DNA of 64,000 nucleotides from Lytechinus pictus. Taxonomy: Eukaryota; Echinodermata; Echinoidea; Temnopleuroida; Toxopneustidae. This document shows, piece after piece, positions 9,778 through 19,922 of this stretch. The position numbers and the translations under genes are program-made. The DNA is taken from positions 10,471,501 through 10,535,500 of the forward strand of contig NC_087257.1 in NCBI RefSeq assembly GCF_037042905.1, in the 5' to 3' direction. The notes below the pieces were generated by a model. It had not been told where the DNA came from. It searched no databases and worked only from the letters and a program-made list of their open reading frames with translations. Within the stretch, counting starts at the first letter, position 1. Every line of letters begins with the position of its first letter.

Positions 9778-10016
9778 CCCTTGCGTACCTACGGGGGGGG
9801 GGGGGCAGGGCGGCAGTCTGCCCCCCTGACGAGTCACAACCCATGCAAAGGACGTATCCCTGCCCCCCTGATGAGCTTGAAGACCTTTTTGCCCCCCCCC
9901 CCCCCGACGAGCTTGAAGAGCTTTTTTTGTGATTGAAGACCTTTTTTTTGCTTGTCAATTTTTTGGCGGACGGTTTTGCCCCCCCCCCCCTGTGGAAAAT
10001 CCTAGGTACGCTACTG
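9778..10016. mobile_element. hAT-type element with C/G tracts, 8-bp duplication, unit A
   Basis: CCGACATG flanks the element at 9770-9777 and 10017-10024. Ends read CCCTTGCGTACCTA and the complement of TAGGTACGCTACTG. Inside is a tandem repeat with the text GAYGAGCTTGAAGACCTTTT separated by poly-C runs. No coding capacity. Copies at 26693-26964 and 55407-55685 differ in repeat number and C-run length; absent from unit C. Confidence 0.75.
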
Positions 10017-10244
10017 CCGACATGTACATGTAATCTAAATCTAGTATAATTATGCTAGGCGGATTCACGGGCTGCCCCCCCCCCCCCCCCACGGCATGAA
10101 AAAACATTTGTAGTGAAAAATATCGAGCATACGTATACGCAGGTGAGGACCTTATTTCTCGTCAAATTTTCTGAAGAAGAACTTTGACCCCCTTATGGAA
10201 ACTTCTTGATCTGCCCTGCAAACGCAGGTGGCAGTATCAATAGA

Positions 10245-10685
10245 CCAGTTCGTAGTTACTTCTGGGATAATTTTGGTCAAATGACCTTTCATTTCTTTCA
10301 TTAAGATAGGTAGATTTCAAAGCAAGATATTACGTATGCATGCCTTACATAGCGGGATGAAGAAAATGAATAGACCAGGTGACTAGAATAGCACATCAAT
10401 GAACACTCTATGAAGTTATTTGTTGCATTTCTACTTTGAATGCATACTAGAGGATGTTGTACAATGTACTTGGCAAACTGTGAAATATACCAGTCATTCG
10501 TGGACGCATTGTTTTGTGGATGTGAATGAAAAACACAATTCAAAAGAATATATGAATAATCAAGACATCGAATTTGCTGCTTATCTCATTAAATTTTAAA
10601 CCACCATGTCACTTTAGTACAAATGACCTTCCTCTGATCATGCGCAGAATCTTCTGATCATGCGCAGAGTGGAACTACGAACTGG
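10245..10685. mobile_element. MITE found only in unit A
   Basis: Ends CCAGTTCGTAGTTA and the complement of GAACTACGAACTGG are inverted repeats. Units B and D go straight from GGCAGTATCGATATGA to CTGGCGCTTATTAC, so the segment is an insertion. Near the right end a TCTGATCATGCGCAGA block is repeated twice. No ORF; target duplication not clear. Confidence 0.7.
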
Positions 10686-11115
10686 GCGCTTATTACACTC
10701 TATTCGAGTTAGAGAATTATTCCGAATTGGTTCGGAAGGGCGTGACATCGGGTTGAAAATCACTGAGTCAAAGTGGCATGGGGGAGACGAGTCACTTTGA
10801 CTTGAAGCAGAGTCATATGACTCTCAACTGGCATCATTCCGATATAAGAATGTATAGTATATGCCTATAAAGGCCTATGTGAGACCGGCAATAAATGTAT
10901 TAATGTATCATTTAACTGTTTAGGAATAGGGGGAGACCGGGGAGAAACTGAATGGGACATGGGGAGAAATGAGACACTCTTGTAACTTGAAAAAAAAAAA
11001 ATCAGCCAATCAGCAAGCCGGTTACATCATTAGTAAAAAAAAAAAGGTGTACCTATATAATATACAGACATAGCTCTAAACAGGTTTATCAGTATCCTCT
11101 ACAGCTCTATATACA
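10686..11115. other. Non-coding spacer
   Basis: Shared with units B (27188-27609), C (about 45400-45720) and D (55913-56336). Contains A-runs and the complementary text GAGTCAAAGTGG...GAGTCACTTTGACT, a local inverted repeat. Nothing coding. Confidence 0.4.
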
Positions 11116-12299
11116 CAGTGGCGTAACTACGGGGGTATGGGGGGGCACGTGCTCCCCCCCCCCCTATCGGCTGGCCAAAAAAAAAAAAAGGGGGGGGGGG
11201 AAGGAGAAAAAGAGGGAGAAAGGAAGAGAAACGTAGTGGGAAAGAAGAAATTATTGTTCATTAAAATGTTATATTATAATTATGTTTTGTTATATTACAT
11301 AAGAAACTTTTTTTTTCATTACTTTATATGAAACATAATTTGCTCAGGGCCTATGTCTTCATTGTTCCTGGTGCTCGCATTGTCTGTTTAACGAGATTTA
11401 TCATCCTGTTGTACTCAAACCTCCCAATTTCAAGTCAATATAAGCCAAATATATTTCTCGCACTTCGAGTTATTATTGTTTTATATAGTGACATAATTAT
11501 GCTTCGTTTTCATGACTACTTAAAGTGATCGCCCCATTATAAGGTCTTAATATTAAACATTTCTTGTCCGTGCTTACGTTTGCATCAGTGGATTGGTGAG
11601 ATGTGTCTGCTCTTCATGAATTCCTAAAATCAGTCCTTAAAATGTCCCTTTTTCTGATCTGAATACCAACAATTTTCAGCTCGCGCTTCGCGCTCACACA
11701 ATTTGCTTAGTAAAATACGTATGGTCTTAGTGCATTCCTACAAAAAAGCCTTAAAATGCCCCTCTTTAGGTCTGAATTTCTTTAATTTTCCCTTCTAAAG
11801 TCCTTGCAATACTCGATTAAGGAGATGCGGATGATAATCATGATTACAATGAGTGCAATTGCTTCCTGTGTTTAGATGTACAAAATCAGCAAGCGCTTGG
11901 TACTCGAATAAGATGACTATGGTGATTGGTGAGATATGTATACTCCTAATGGATTCCTAAAATACAGTCCTTAAAATGTCCCTGTTTGGGGTCAATATAT
12001 ACACAAATTTCAGCTCGCGCTTCGCGCTCGCATTGTTTGTTTAGCGAGACAGGTACGAATCATCATAACAAAAATTTGCTTATAATGTCCCTTTTTTAGG
12101 TCTGAATATCAAAAATTTTCAGCTCGCGCTTCGCGCTCGCATTATTTAATCAGTGGGATACATATTTGTTTTATGGCACTGTCCTTAAAATGTCTCTATT
12201 AGGTCAGTAAACCTGGCAACTGAGCGCACTCACTAAGTGACTCAAAATTTTTCTGGTGCCCCCCCCCCCCCCAATGCCGTGACCCACGGTACGCCACTG
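11116..12299. mobile_element. Non-autonomous hAT element, 1.2 kb, unit A
   Basis: Ends CAGTGGCGTAACTACGG and the complement of CCACGGTACGCCACTG, with poly-G and poly-C just inside. In unit B (27618-28797) GCTCTACA flanks both ends (27610-27617, 28798-28805), and unit D keeps the empty site with one GCTCTACA (56329-56336). In A the left copy has an extra TA. Eight-bp duplications with CAGTGGCG ends fit hAT. Inside, CAGCTCGCGCTTCGCGCTC recurs three times (11679, 12011, 12119) within a larger imperfect repeat starting CTTAAAATGTCCC. No transposase. Confidence 0.82.
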
Positions 12300-12873
12300 G
12301 CTCTACATGTAAGTTATAAACGAGTTTCTTTTGATATCCCTTCTTAGATGCTTTTTCATCGTTCTTGTGAGTAAAATAAAGTATATCACATAGATATGGT
12401 AGGTCCTATATTATGCTATTTAGTAAGTTAATAAATGTGCAAACTTCTGAAGATAAAATTGTTTGATAAAAGACAGGTTAGAAACCGTGACTGCCGTTTG
12501 ATTTTATTTTTTTATTATTACTAAGGGGGAAATGTCCCATTTCCCCCATGCACATGTAAGTTCTACTTCAACACCTCCCCTCTTATAAAGGGGACTCATA
12601 ACATCGTAAAGCTGAAGTCATTTGTACGTACCGAAACAAAATGGAACTAATATAGTACACAATATCATCTTCTTTTTATCAAGTGACTTACATCATAAAT
12701 CTGAAAATGAACGAATGCTCTGGGTCATCGGGCAATGATTCTTTTCGGTATAAACTGCCCAAATATGTTACTATAAACTAATTTATTGTCGGCAGTTGGA
12801 TATCTTCAATGGCCTATATGCAAGATCTATACCCTCATCTGAACTCTAATATTTGTTATCACTTTGCAAATTT
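12300..12873. other. Non-coding spacer
   Basis: AT-rich sequence between the hAT element and the LINE relic, shared by A, B and C. In unit D most of it (equivalent of 12409-13148) is deleted and replaced by a hAT-like element. No gene. Confidence 0.45.
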
Positions 12874-14648
12874 CATGGGCTTTCGACATTATATCTGCTG
12901 ATAGTCCTATACCAATATCACAAGGGACCGATAAGGCTGTAAGAGAGTATGTTTCTAAGCAATTGATTCAGATGAAAGACCAGATGTCGTCATCGGTAGA
13001 GTCATTAACCTCACCTACACAATTAAAGCAACATTAATCAACTGAATGAAAGCCCATCTCATTCCATGGAGGTCACTGTCCCGAACGTCGAAGTAAACAA
13101 CAGATACGATACTCTACTGCTTGATAACACTGATGATGAAGTAGAAGAAACAATCGCCATTGTAAAGAGATCTTGCGAGCAATTGGCAGATTACAGGCTG
13201 AAGAAAGAAATTGACTTCATATGCTAGCAAAGACAGTTGAGAATGAAAGAAGGAAGCTACAACAATGTGATGTTCTCACAATAGGAGATTCAATGATAAA
13301 GCCTCTTAATCCATCTACGATGTCCCCAACAAAGATAATTAATTGTAAGACCCTTCCAGGTGCAAAATAGAAGATTTGTTTGAACCAACAAAGAATATGG
13401 TTGAAAAGACCAAGGAGATAGGTGATATCTCCTTGAAAAGACCCTGCATAAAGAGGTCATCATACATGTTGGATCAAATAATCTGACAGCGACTGACTCG
13501 ATTTCTACTGAAAAGAAAATAGAGTAACTGGCCCTTTAAGTCCAAGGTGAATGCACTTCAGTAGATGCAATGTCGATTAGTTCCATCATCATAAGCATCA
13601 GCATTTTTGCAATGATGGCATACAACTCAGACCTGAAAGAGATAGGCCTATATAATATAATAAACCAGATGGTGATCGAAATTGCGAATCTTCCAGACGA
13701 TCTCAGACGATAATTAACAAGGCACGAGAATCGTAAAACTTTATCTTCCGCCTAGTATATGCTTCCAGACATCCCTTATCATCATCCCAGCATCCCATCT
13801 CCATGACAATGCAGAACCCACATCTGCAACTTGCCATAGATGTATCAAATTAACCTAAACTACAGTATATGGAATCACAAAATGAGTTATGCGCATGTTA
13901 CCTCCTTCCTTAACTACTCTGGATGCTTTTATTGCGGAGAAACAAATCACAAGTACCCAAACTGCCACTCCGGATAAAAAAAATCAAGTGCTACCTTTGT
14001 AATGAGCTTGGTCACAAACGTGAATTCTGCAAGAATATAAACTACAACTATTACTAAAAATCTGGCCAGGAAGGCTGTGCCGATAAAGATGCGCAGAACA
14101 AACACTTTCCAATTAAACAACTTAAGAAAAAACAATAAACACTCGAGACTCTAAAAACTTGAAAGTAGCGCATTTCAATTCGCAGTTTGTTTGATAAACT
14201 AGATGAAATCAATTTTAATTTGAAAACTATGGATATTGATGTATTATGTCTATCAGAGACATGGTTGAACAAGAATATTACTAGTGAAATTGTGAAAATT
14301 CAAGGATACTCCCTCTACGTGATAGATGATGACCGTCGAGGCGGCGGTGTCCGTGTATCTATGTAAAGAGTACCCTAACATACATCGAAAGAGATGATCT
14401 TAGTGACAGTTCTTTAGAAGTAATCTGACTAGAAATTAAGGCCTGAAATTAGCAAAATTACTAATCTGTTGTATATATAGACCTCCAGGCACAAATGCAG
14501 CTTATTTTGAGAAAATTAAAGCACTTTGAAAAAGGCAAATAACACAAATATGGAATTACTTATTCTTGCATGGTGACTTGAATGTTAATTCATAATCCTA
14601 TTCATTGATATTGAGAATCTGTTCTTGTTAACGCAATTGGTCACTTTT
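12874..14648 (+). pseudogene. CR1/L2-type LINE relic (ORF1 and endonuclease), unit A
   Basis: Degenerate non-LTR retrotransposon with several frameshifts and stops. Pieces in order: an N-terminal region; SGNH-esterase-like blocks IGDSMIKPLNP (near 13280) and HVGSNNL (near 13470); two CX2CX4HX4C knuckles CFYCGETNHKYPNC (near 13924) and CYLCNELGHKREFC (near 13990); then an ORF2 start with endonuclease motifs VAHFNIRSLFDKLDEI, LCLSETWLN, YRPPGT, HGDLN and finally LTQLVT near 14640. The reverse transcriptase is absent; the relic stops abruptly. Esterase plus CCHC ORF1 and an APE endonuclease are typical of CR1/L2-clade elements. Other copies: 29396-31755, 46552-47351, 57392-58876. Confidence 0.8.
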
Positions 14649-14754
14649 GGCTCTGTATAGCCCCACTCCCCCTCGACAGTTCCGCAGCCCCTCATTGGCT
14701 CGATCTTTACACTATATAGTTTTACTTCTGTTAATAAACATAAATAGCCATGCG

Positions 14755-15308
14755 GTCGTTCTTTATAATACAGCATTGTGCATAACGGTTTGTCCATTGT
14801 GCAAACTACTAATTAGCCAGCTCCGTATTTGCTAATTGCCATTTCCTGTACATACTGATGGAGAGTGTATACTAGCTTTACAATGTGAAATTAATTGAGG
14901 ACGAGTTCAATTAAGGGACGTGCCCTCCCCCCCTAAATTTTAGGTGGGGGTACGGTCCCCCCTTAAATTTTTAGTTGATGACCTTTTTTTTTTTTTTTTT
15001 TTTTTTTTTGCTTGTCAAAATTTTTTTTGTGGTCCCCCTAAAATTTTTGGCTTCCGCCGCCAATGATTAATACTAGCCGAATGATATCATTTTTGTTTCA
15101 TTCCTTAACGCACCATCTCTATGTATGTTGCATCCGTGTATATGTCCCTTAATTGAACTCGTCCTCAATTAATTTCACATTGTAAAGCTAGTATACACTC
15201 TCCATCAGTATGTTCAGGAAATGGCAATTAGCAAATACGGAGCAGGCTAATTAGTAGTTTGCACAATGGACAAACCGTTATGCACAATGCTGTATAATAA
15301 AGAACGAC
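14755..15308. repeat. Inverted duplication, two 165-bp arms, unit A
   Basis: Arms 14755-14919 and 15144-15308 are near-perfect reverse complements. The spacer holds the right part of a small hAT-type element (see 31898-32058 in unit B) including a long T run. Unit B has only the right arm, with the intact hAT element and other sequence where the left arm would be. Unit D has the same structure as A, with arms that differ from each other at about one position. Confidence 0.85.
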
Positions 15309-16119
15309 TGTACAGATAGGGTGTACATTCATCAGATGCATGGCTTTGCGGGTACGGTAAGCATGCATGGTAGGGTCCCGCGGGTAAGGTTTAATTAAAT
15401 TATGTAGCATTCGAATAGCATACATATTTATGCATGTCCATTTAAATCCAATCCGTATTAAGAAGTTGATATGAATAAGAAGGGAAACAAAATCACATAG
15501 GCACATTTACGGCATTTCATCGAAATTGAAAATAAAATAAGAAATTTAAATCGTTTCTTAGTTCTGTTAAATTTTAGTACAGCGCTATAAAATGCGGGGG
15601 GGGGGGGGCAGATCGAGGACCGCGGCAAATTGGTAGAAGCGGACGGTGCGCAAAAAGAAATGAAATACTGCATGGCAAGAGCATGGTAGGATTTAATAAA
15701 GGAAAATTTACAGGATCGACCTGAGAGCAATTTTTATGTTTTCCAATCAATGTGATATAAGAATTAGATAACAACTTTGAAACTATTATATTGGAAAATT
15801 CGTATCAAGAATAATTGACAATTTGCTTAAACCGTCGTAAAACAAGTAAAAGAAATGTCATTAATGAATGCCGATTTACCTTGATTGGCGAAGAGATATG
15901 GCGTAAACTTCTCTAAGTAGCGGTAGTGTCCAATGACAACTAAATAATCATACTGGTGTAAGAAAAAAAAATCGAAATCTGGCTCCATTGGCTAATCATA
16001 GTCTCACTTGCTTCGTGAGATGGCGCCCTGTTAGACAGCGTTGCCGTATTGGACAGAATTCAGAGTTGCATTGACCATATCATATTCACACTCGAGGTCA
16101 ATGCCGAGGATCTGGAGGG
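15309..16119. other. Non-coding spacer
   Basis: Shared by units A, B (32302-33108) and D (59540-60350). Minus-strand ORFs of 90-114 codons here change length with the poly-G run near 15597 and are not convincing genes. A TGAGATGGCGCCCTGTTAGA stretch near 16016 looks like repeat sequence. Confidence 0.4.
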
Positions 16120-18160
16120 TTATTGTTAACGAAATTATTGTTAACGAAATTTATTATTTAACATGCCATGTATGTGATAAACCCTGTATTTTGATATTTA
16201 ATATGACCGCCAAAGGCCCTAAAATAATGATCTACGATGTGAGAGAGGACAAAAACAATCACAAGGTGAGGCACTAAAACGTATTTTTTTGTGGTAAATT
16301 AGTGGAATACTGTCTTCAAATATAATTTGCAACGAAATATATTATTCGGGTTTCATATTTGTGTTAAATATTGTATTTTAACTTTCAAAATGGCCGCCAA
16401 AAGACATTGACTGTATTATGTGCAATCGATCTGGGAAACCAATTTTCACATGAGTCAGCACCATAACATGCATATAATTGTGATTTAAGAGTAAAATATT
16501 GTCTGAAAACATAATTCCTAACAAGATATATCATTCATTCTGCCAGGTAGGTGATAAATAATGTATTTTGAAAGTCAAACTGGCCGCTACAGGCCCTAAC
16601 GGTAGGCCTATTATGTACTTTGTGAATGGGAACATATAATTTAAACAGAATTTGGCTTTGCTTGACTAAATGGTGTTGCATGTATGAGTGAAATATCGTC
16701 TGAAAATATGATTTTGTAACCAAATAGATCATTTCTTATGTTATTTAGGTGATAAATGCTATATTTAAATTTCAAAATGGCTGCAATATGTTTCTTTGTG
16801 GAAATTATCTTTCCCCATTCAAATTTTACATATTAAGATAAGGGACTATGGCGGCCATTTTTAATTTTTAAAAGGCTGCATTCATCACCTTTATGACACA
16901 AGCTATGATATATTTCGTTAGAAATCCATTGGGTTTAGACAATACTTAACACTTACATCAAAATTAAGCCATTTTCATAGTAAAAAATTTGTCAAAATTA
17001 TCAAAATATCTAGCTATGGCAGCAATTTTGAATTTCAAAGTAATGCCTTTATTACCTTCTCAACCATTATGTGATGTATTTAGTCAGAAATCATGTTCAA
17101 GACCAAATTTTACCTATACATCACATAGTTACGTGCGTTTTTGGTTCTCATTTTGGTGATGATTAGTTTCCCTATACGCATATTACAGAATTTGTAGGGG
17201 GTTGTGCGGCCGTTTTGAAAGTAAAAATACAGTATTTATCACCTATGGGAGAGGAAATGTTATATTTCATTAAAAAAATCACGTTTTCAAACAATATTTT
17301 CTTTATACAACAGAATTATATGGATTTCATAGTCAGGCAAATCCTAATTCTTTCAAAAGTATTTGTCCCCATTTACATTGTAGATAATACTGTAAGGGCC
17401 CATAGGGGCCATTTTAAATTTTACAATACAGCATTTATCTCATGCATGAAAAATGAAATGATATGTTTCGCCAGAAATCATGTGTTTAGACAATATTTCA
17501 CTCGTATAGATTACAATTACATTCATTTTATTGTTTTTACTCTTGTGAAAATTAGTTTCTCCATTTGCTTTGTTCATAATACAGATAGGGCCTATGGCAG
17601 CCATTTTGAATGTCAACATGCAGCATAATTACCGAAATTGGAAGGGAAATGATATGTTTCGTTAGAAATCCTTGTTGTCAGACAGTGCTACACCAATATT
17701 TCGCAGTTATTGGCATTTTAAAGTCAAACAAATTCAAAGGTTGTGAAAATTATTTGTCCCCTTTTATATATTGTACACAGTATAAGGGGTCTATGACAGC
17801 CATTTTGAATATCATAATACAGCATTTATCACATTAGATAGTATACAAATGACATAGTTTTGTTAATAGTCATGTTTTCAGACAGTAGTCCACTCGCAGG
17901 TCACAATCACATGCAATAATAGTGCTCTTGTTTGAAAAAATATTTTACCCATTCATATTTTACATACTAAAGTATACAGGGGTTATGGCGGCCATTTTGA
18001 ATATCAATAAAATAAATATTTTGTCAAATATCGCTTTTCCAATTGGTATTTCACTTCTGCACAACAACTACATGCATTTTATAGCTAATGTGTTGGCAAT
18101 TTTATGATTTTCATGGGTAATTTGCATATTTTGGCGGCCATATTGGATTTTGCCAATTTG
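16120..18160. repeat. Inverted array of a 190-bp repeat, unit A
   Basis: About eleven degenerate copies of a roughly 190-bp unit with the core GGCGGCCATTTTGAAT followed by CAGCATTTATCACC. The first four copies (near 16168, 16361, 16550 and 16748) are in the reverse orientation, as GTGATAAA...AAAATGGCCGCC. The next seven (near 16850, 17015, 17205, 17403, 17595, 17793 and 17985) are forward, plus a partial near 18135. The switch point lies at about 16800-16850, so the array is a large imperfect foldback. The open frames in it are by-products of the repeat. Copies: 35091-37130 and 60351-62385. Confidence 0.8.
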
Positions 18161-18385
18161 CGGAAAATGCTCAAGGTTACAAGAGTGGCATCATTCAGAT
18201 TCGGAATCAGCACCCTCGAATTGACAAGAAACTATCAAAAAACATTGTATATCTAAAAAAACAAGGTTCGACCCCTTGTCTATGGGGCCTATCCTGGACT
18301 ACTAAATGGCATAGTTAACTCTTTCTTAAACGGACTCCTGTCCATACCCTTAACCGTCTTATTATAATCTGGCACCATCACTGTA

Positions 18386-18571
18386 GCCCGTAATCTATAG
18401 GCGGAGGCTGCGGTTATTGTCTTTGTTGTTATGCTGAACAAAAGCGATACGTCTGATGTGGCAAAGACTACGAGTTGTGAAACAGCCACAATTCGTAGTC
18501 TTTGCCACATCGCTTGCGTTCGCGGCATAACAGCAAAGACAATAACTGCAGCCTCCGCCTAGATTATAGGC
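18386..18571. repeat. Junction palindrome, unit B
   Basis: Arms of about 85-90 bp: the left starts with GTAATCTATAGGCGGAGGCTG and the right ends with its near-complement CAGCCTCCGCCTAGATTATAG; the centre is AACAGCC. Mismatches and a small ACGTCTG interruption occur. It lies about 85 bp inside the A/B unit junction. Matching copies are 37363-37548 and 62617-62802. Confidence 0.85.
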
Positions 18572-19553
18572 TATATAGCAGCACTCAGGGCACAGTCTTA
18601 CTTATCAAAGTTAGCTTCCATACTTTTTATATTTTATATAGGCATATAGCATCATCAAACTTGATCAGCATCAATTCAACAAGCGTCAAAATATATTTTT
18701 TGAAGATTTTTTAAGAGGATCATTTTATTTATGAAATATTACAACATATAAGAGTAAATTTAATCAAATCCAATTCAAGAATTCATTTATCAAGTTCCAT
18801 TTTAGTCGTGTAATCAAATGCGTTTATTGAATGAAAGTCTATGCATTCATAATCGAGAATATCGCGGAAACAGGGATTTTTTGCTCCGCGGCGCACGACA
18901 GATTTAAGAGAGGTCTTTGTCGGAAATTGGAAAATCGGAAGGGCAGATTCCGTTCTAAGTTTCGACGCTGACGAAAAATTACAAACGTGTCGTTTGTCCA
19001 GGGTCCAAGACAAAACTGCTCTTTTAATTCGCACATTTTCGACAGAAAATTCCTGATTGTTGTTCTTTGTCATGAAGGAAATTTGGCAATACATTTTCTA
19101 TGTTCTTTAATTCGTCGTGTGTCGTCAAGCGACAAATCTCTATTATGTGTAGCGTGAATATTTTCCGTGACTCTTCATTAAACTACAAGCAAACTTTCAA
19201 ATAAAAATCGGGAACATGCTTATTCTATGTGTATCCGAACCTATTCCGACGAAACGGTTGGTCCGTTTTGGGGTGTAAGAATTGACCCCTTTATTCGACA
19301 AGTGTGTCATTTGGGTTATGGGACGACAAATTAAAATAAAAATATCGAAATCAATTACAAAACTGAAACGTTCGTTTATCTTCACAGCTAAAGCTACTGA
19401 AAATTAGCTTCCATGGTTATCCTATTTGTATTTACACGGATGTTTTCTTGAATAATGGAGTTATGACCTGTTGTAAGTACACATAACGAAATTTTGGAGT
19501 TCTCATTATTCGAACGGATTATTACGGTCGGCGCGGCCAAAAATACTGCGGAC

Positions 19554-19711
19554 GTTTCATAAAAGTTGTAAGTACTGACAGGTTGTATTTCTCCGATAGT
19601 TACTATAGTAACAGTCAGAGGCCATAGTACCTCTCAGCCAATCAAAACAAAGGAATTCACTGATATTGTCAGCACCGACAATTTATTCAGTTTTGATAAC
19701 TTTCATGAAAC
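19554..19711. mobile_element. Degenerate foldback MITE, unit B
   Basis: Same element as 2615-2766, with ends GTTTCATAAAAGTTG and AACTTTCATGAAAC. The inner part differs slightly between the A/D and B/C/E types. Confidence 0.5.
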
Positions 19712-19911
19712 ACCCCTAGCTGGTGGCTGCCTGAATTTAAATCAGAACTTAAGACGTGTCTTTTTAATGAAGCATAATTTAGCCATTTGATTAAGTGATG
19801 TTATTTAAGTGTTTTTACACTGTTCTAATTTATATTTGTATAATTTTATTTCTGTAAAGCGAAACCTTACAGGTATAAAATGTGCTATATAAAAACTACA
19901 TTATTATTAAA
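19712..19911 (+). mobile_element. LINE-type 3' tail, unit B
   Basis: Equivalent of 2767-2976, ending in TATATAAAAAC and ATTATTATTA. It supplies, in antisense, the candidate poly(A) signal at 19845-19850 for gene copy 2. Confidence 0.55.
19845..19850 (-). promoter_or_regulatory. Candidate poly(A) signal AATAAA, gene copy 2
   Basis: Minus-strand AATAAA about 72 nt after the stop codon of the zinc-finger exon. Confidence 0.5.
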
Positions 19912-19922
19912 TTCAGTTCTAG

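Larger units (their letters stand above)
882..18300. repeat. Segmental duplication unit A
   Basis: First of five head-to-tail copies of a 17-19 kb block. It starts at the same AATGGCATAG motif as units B (18301), C (37276) and E (62530). It carries zinc-finger gene copy 1, the intronic MITE, several hAT-type elements, a LINE relic and the inverted 190-bp array. Unit-specific insertions are the MITEs at 909-1492 and 10245-10685. By eye, unit A matches unit D at 1900-2860 and again from exon 1 rightward, but matches unit B across the zinc-finger exon and intron (about 3000-6900), so it is itself a mosaic. Confidence 0.92.

Noticed and set aside
16041-16277. 78-codon ORF preserved in units A and D
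   Set aside because: Crosses from spacer into the inverted 190-bp array and is disrupted by the composite insertion in B; no domain.
17215-17628. 137-codon ORF in the 190-bp array
   Set aside because: A by-product of the repeat periodicity; frames shift between neighbouring repeats.
18783-19094. 103-codon minus-strand ORF, intact in units B, C and E
   Set aside because: Broken by small indels in A and D, no recognisable domain, and the intact copies are nearly identical simply because they are recent duplicates. A transcript would change this view.
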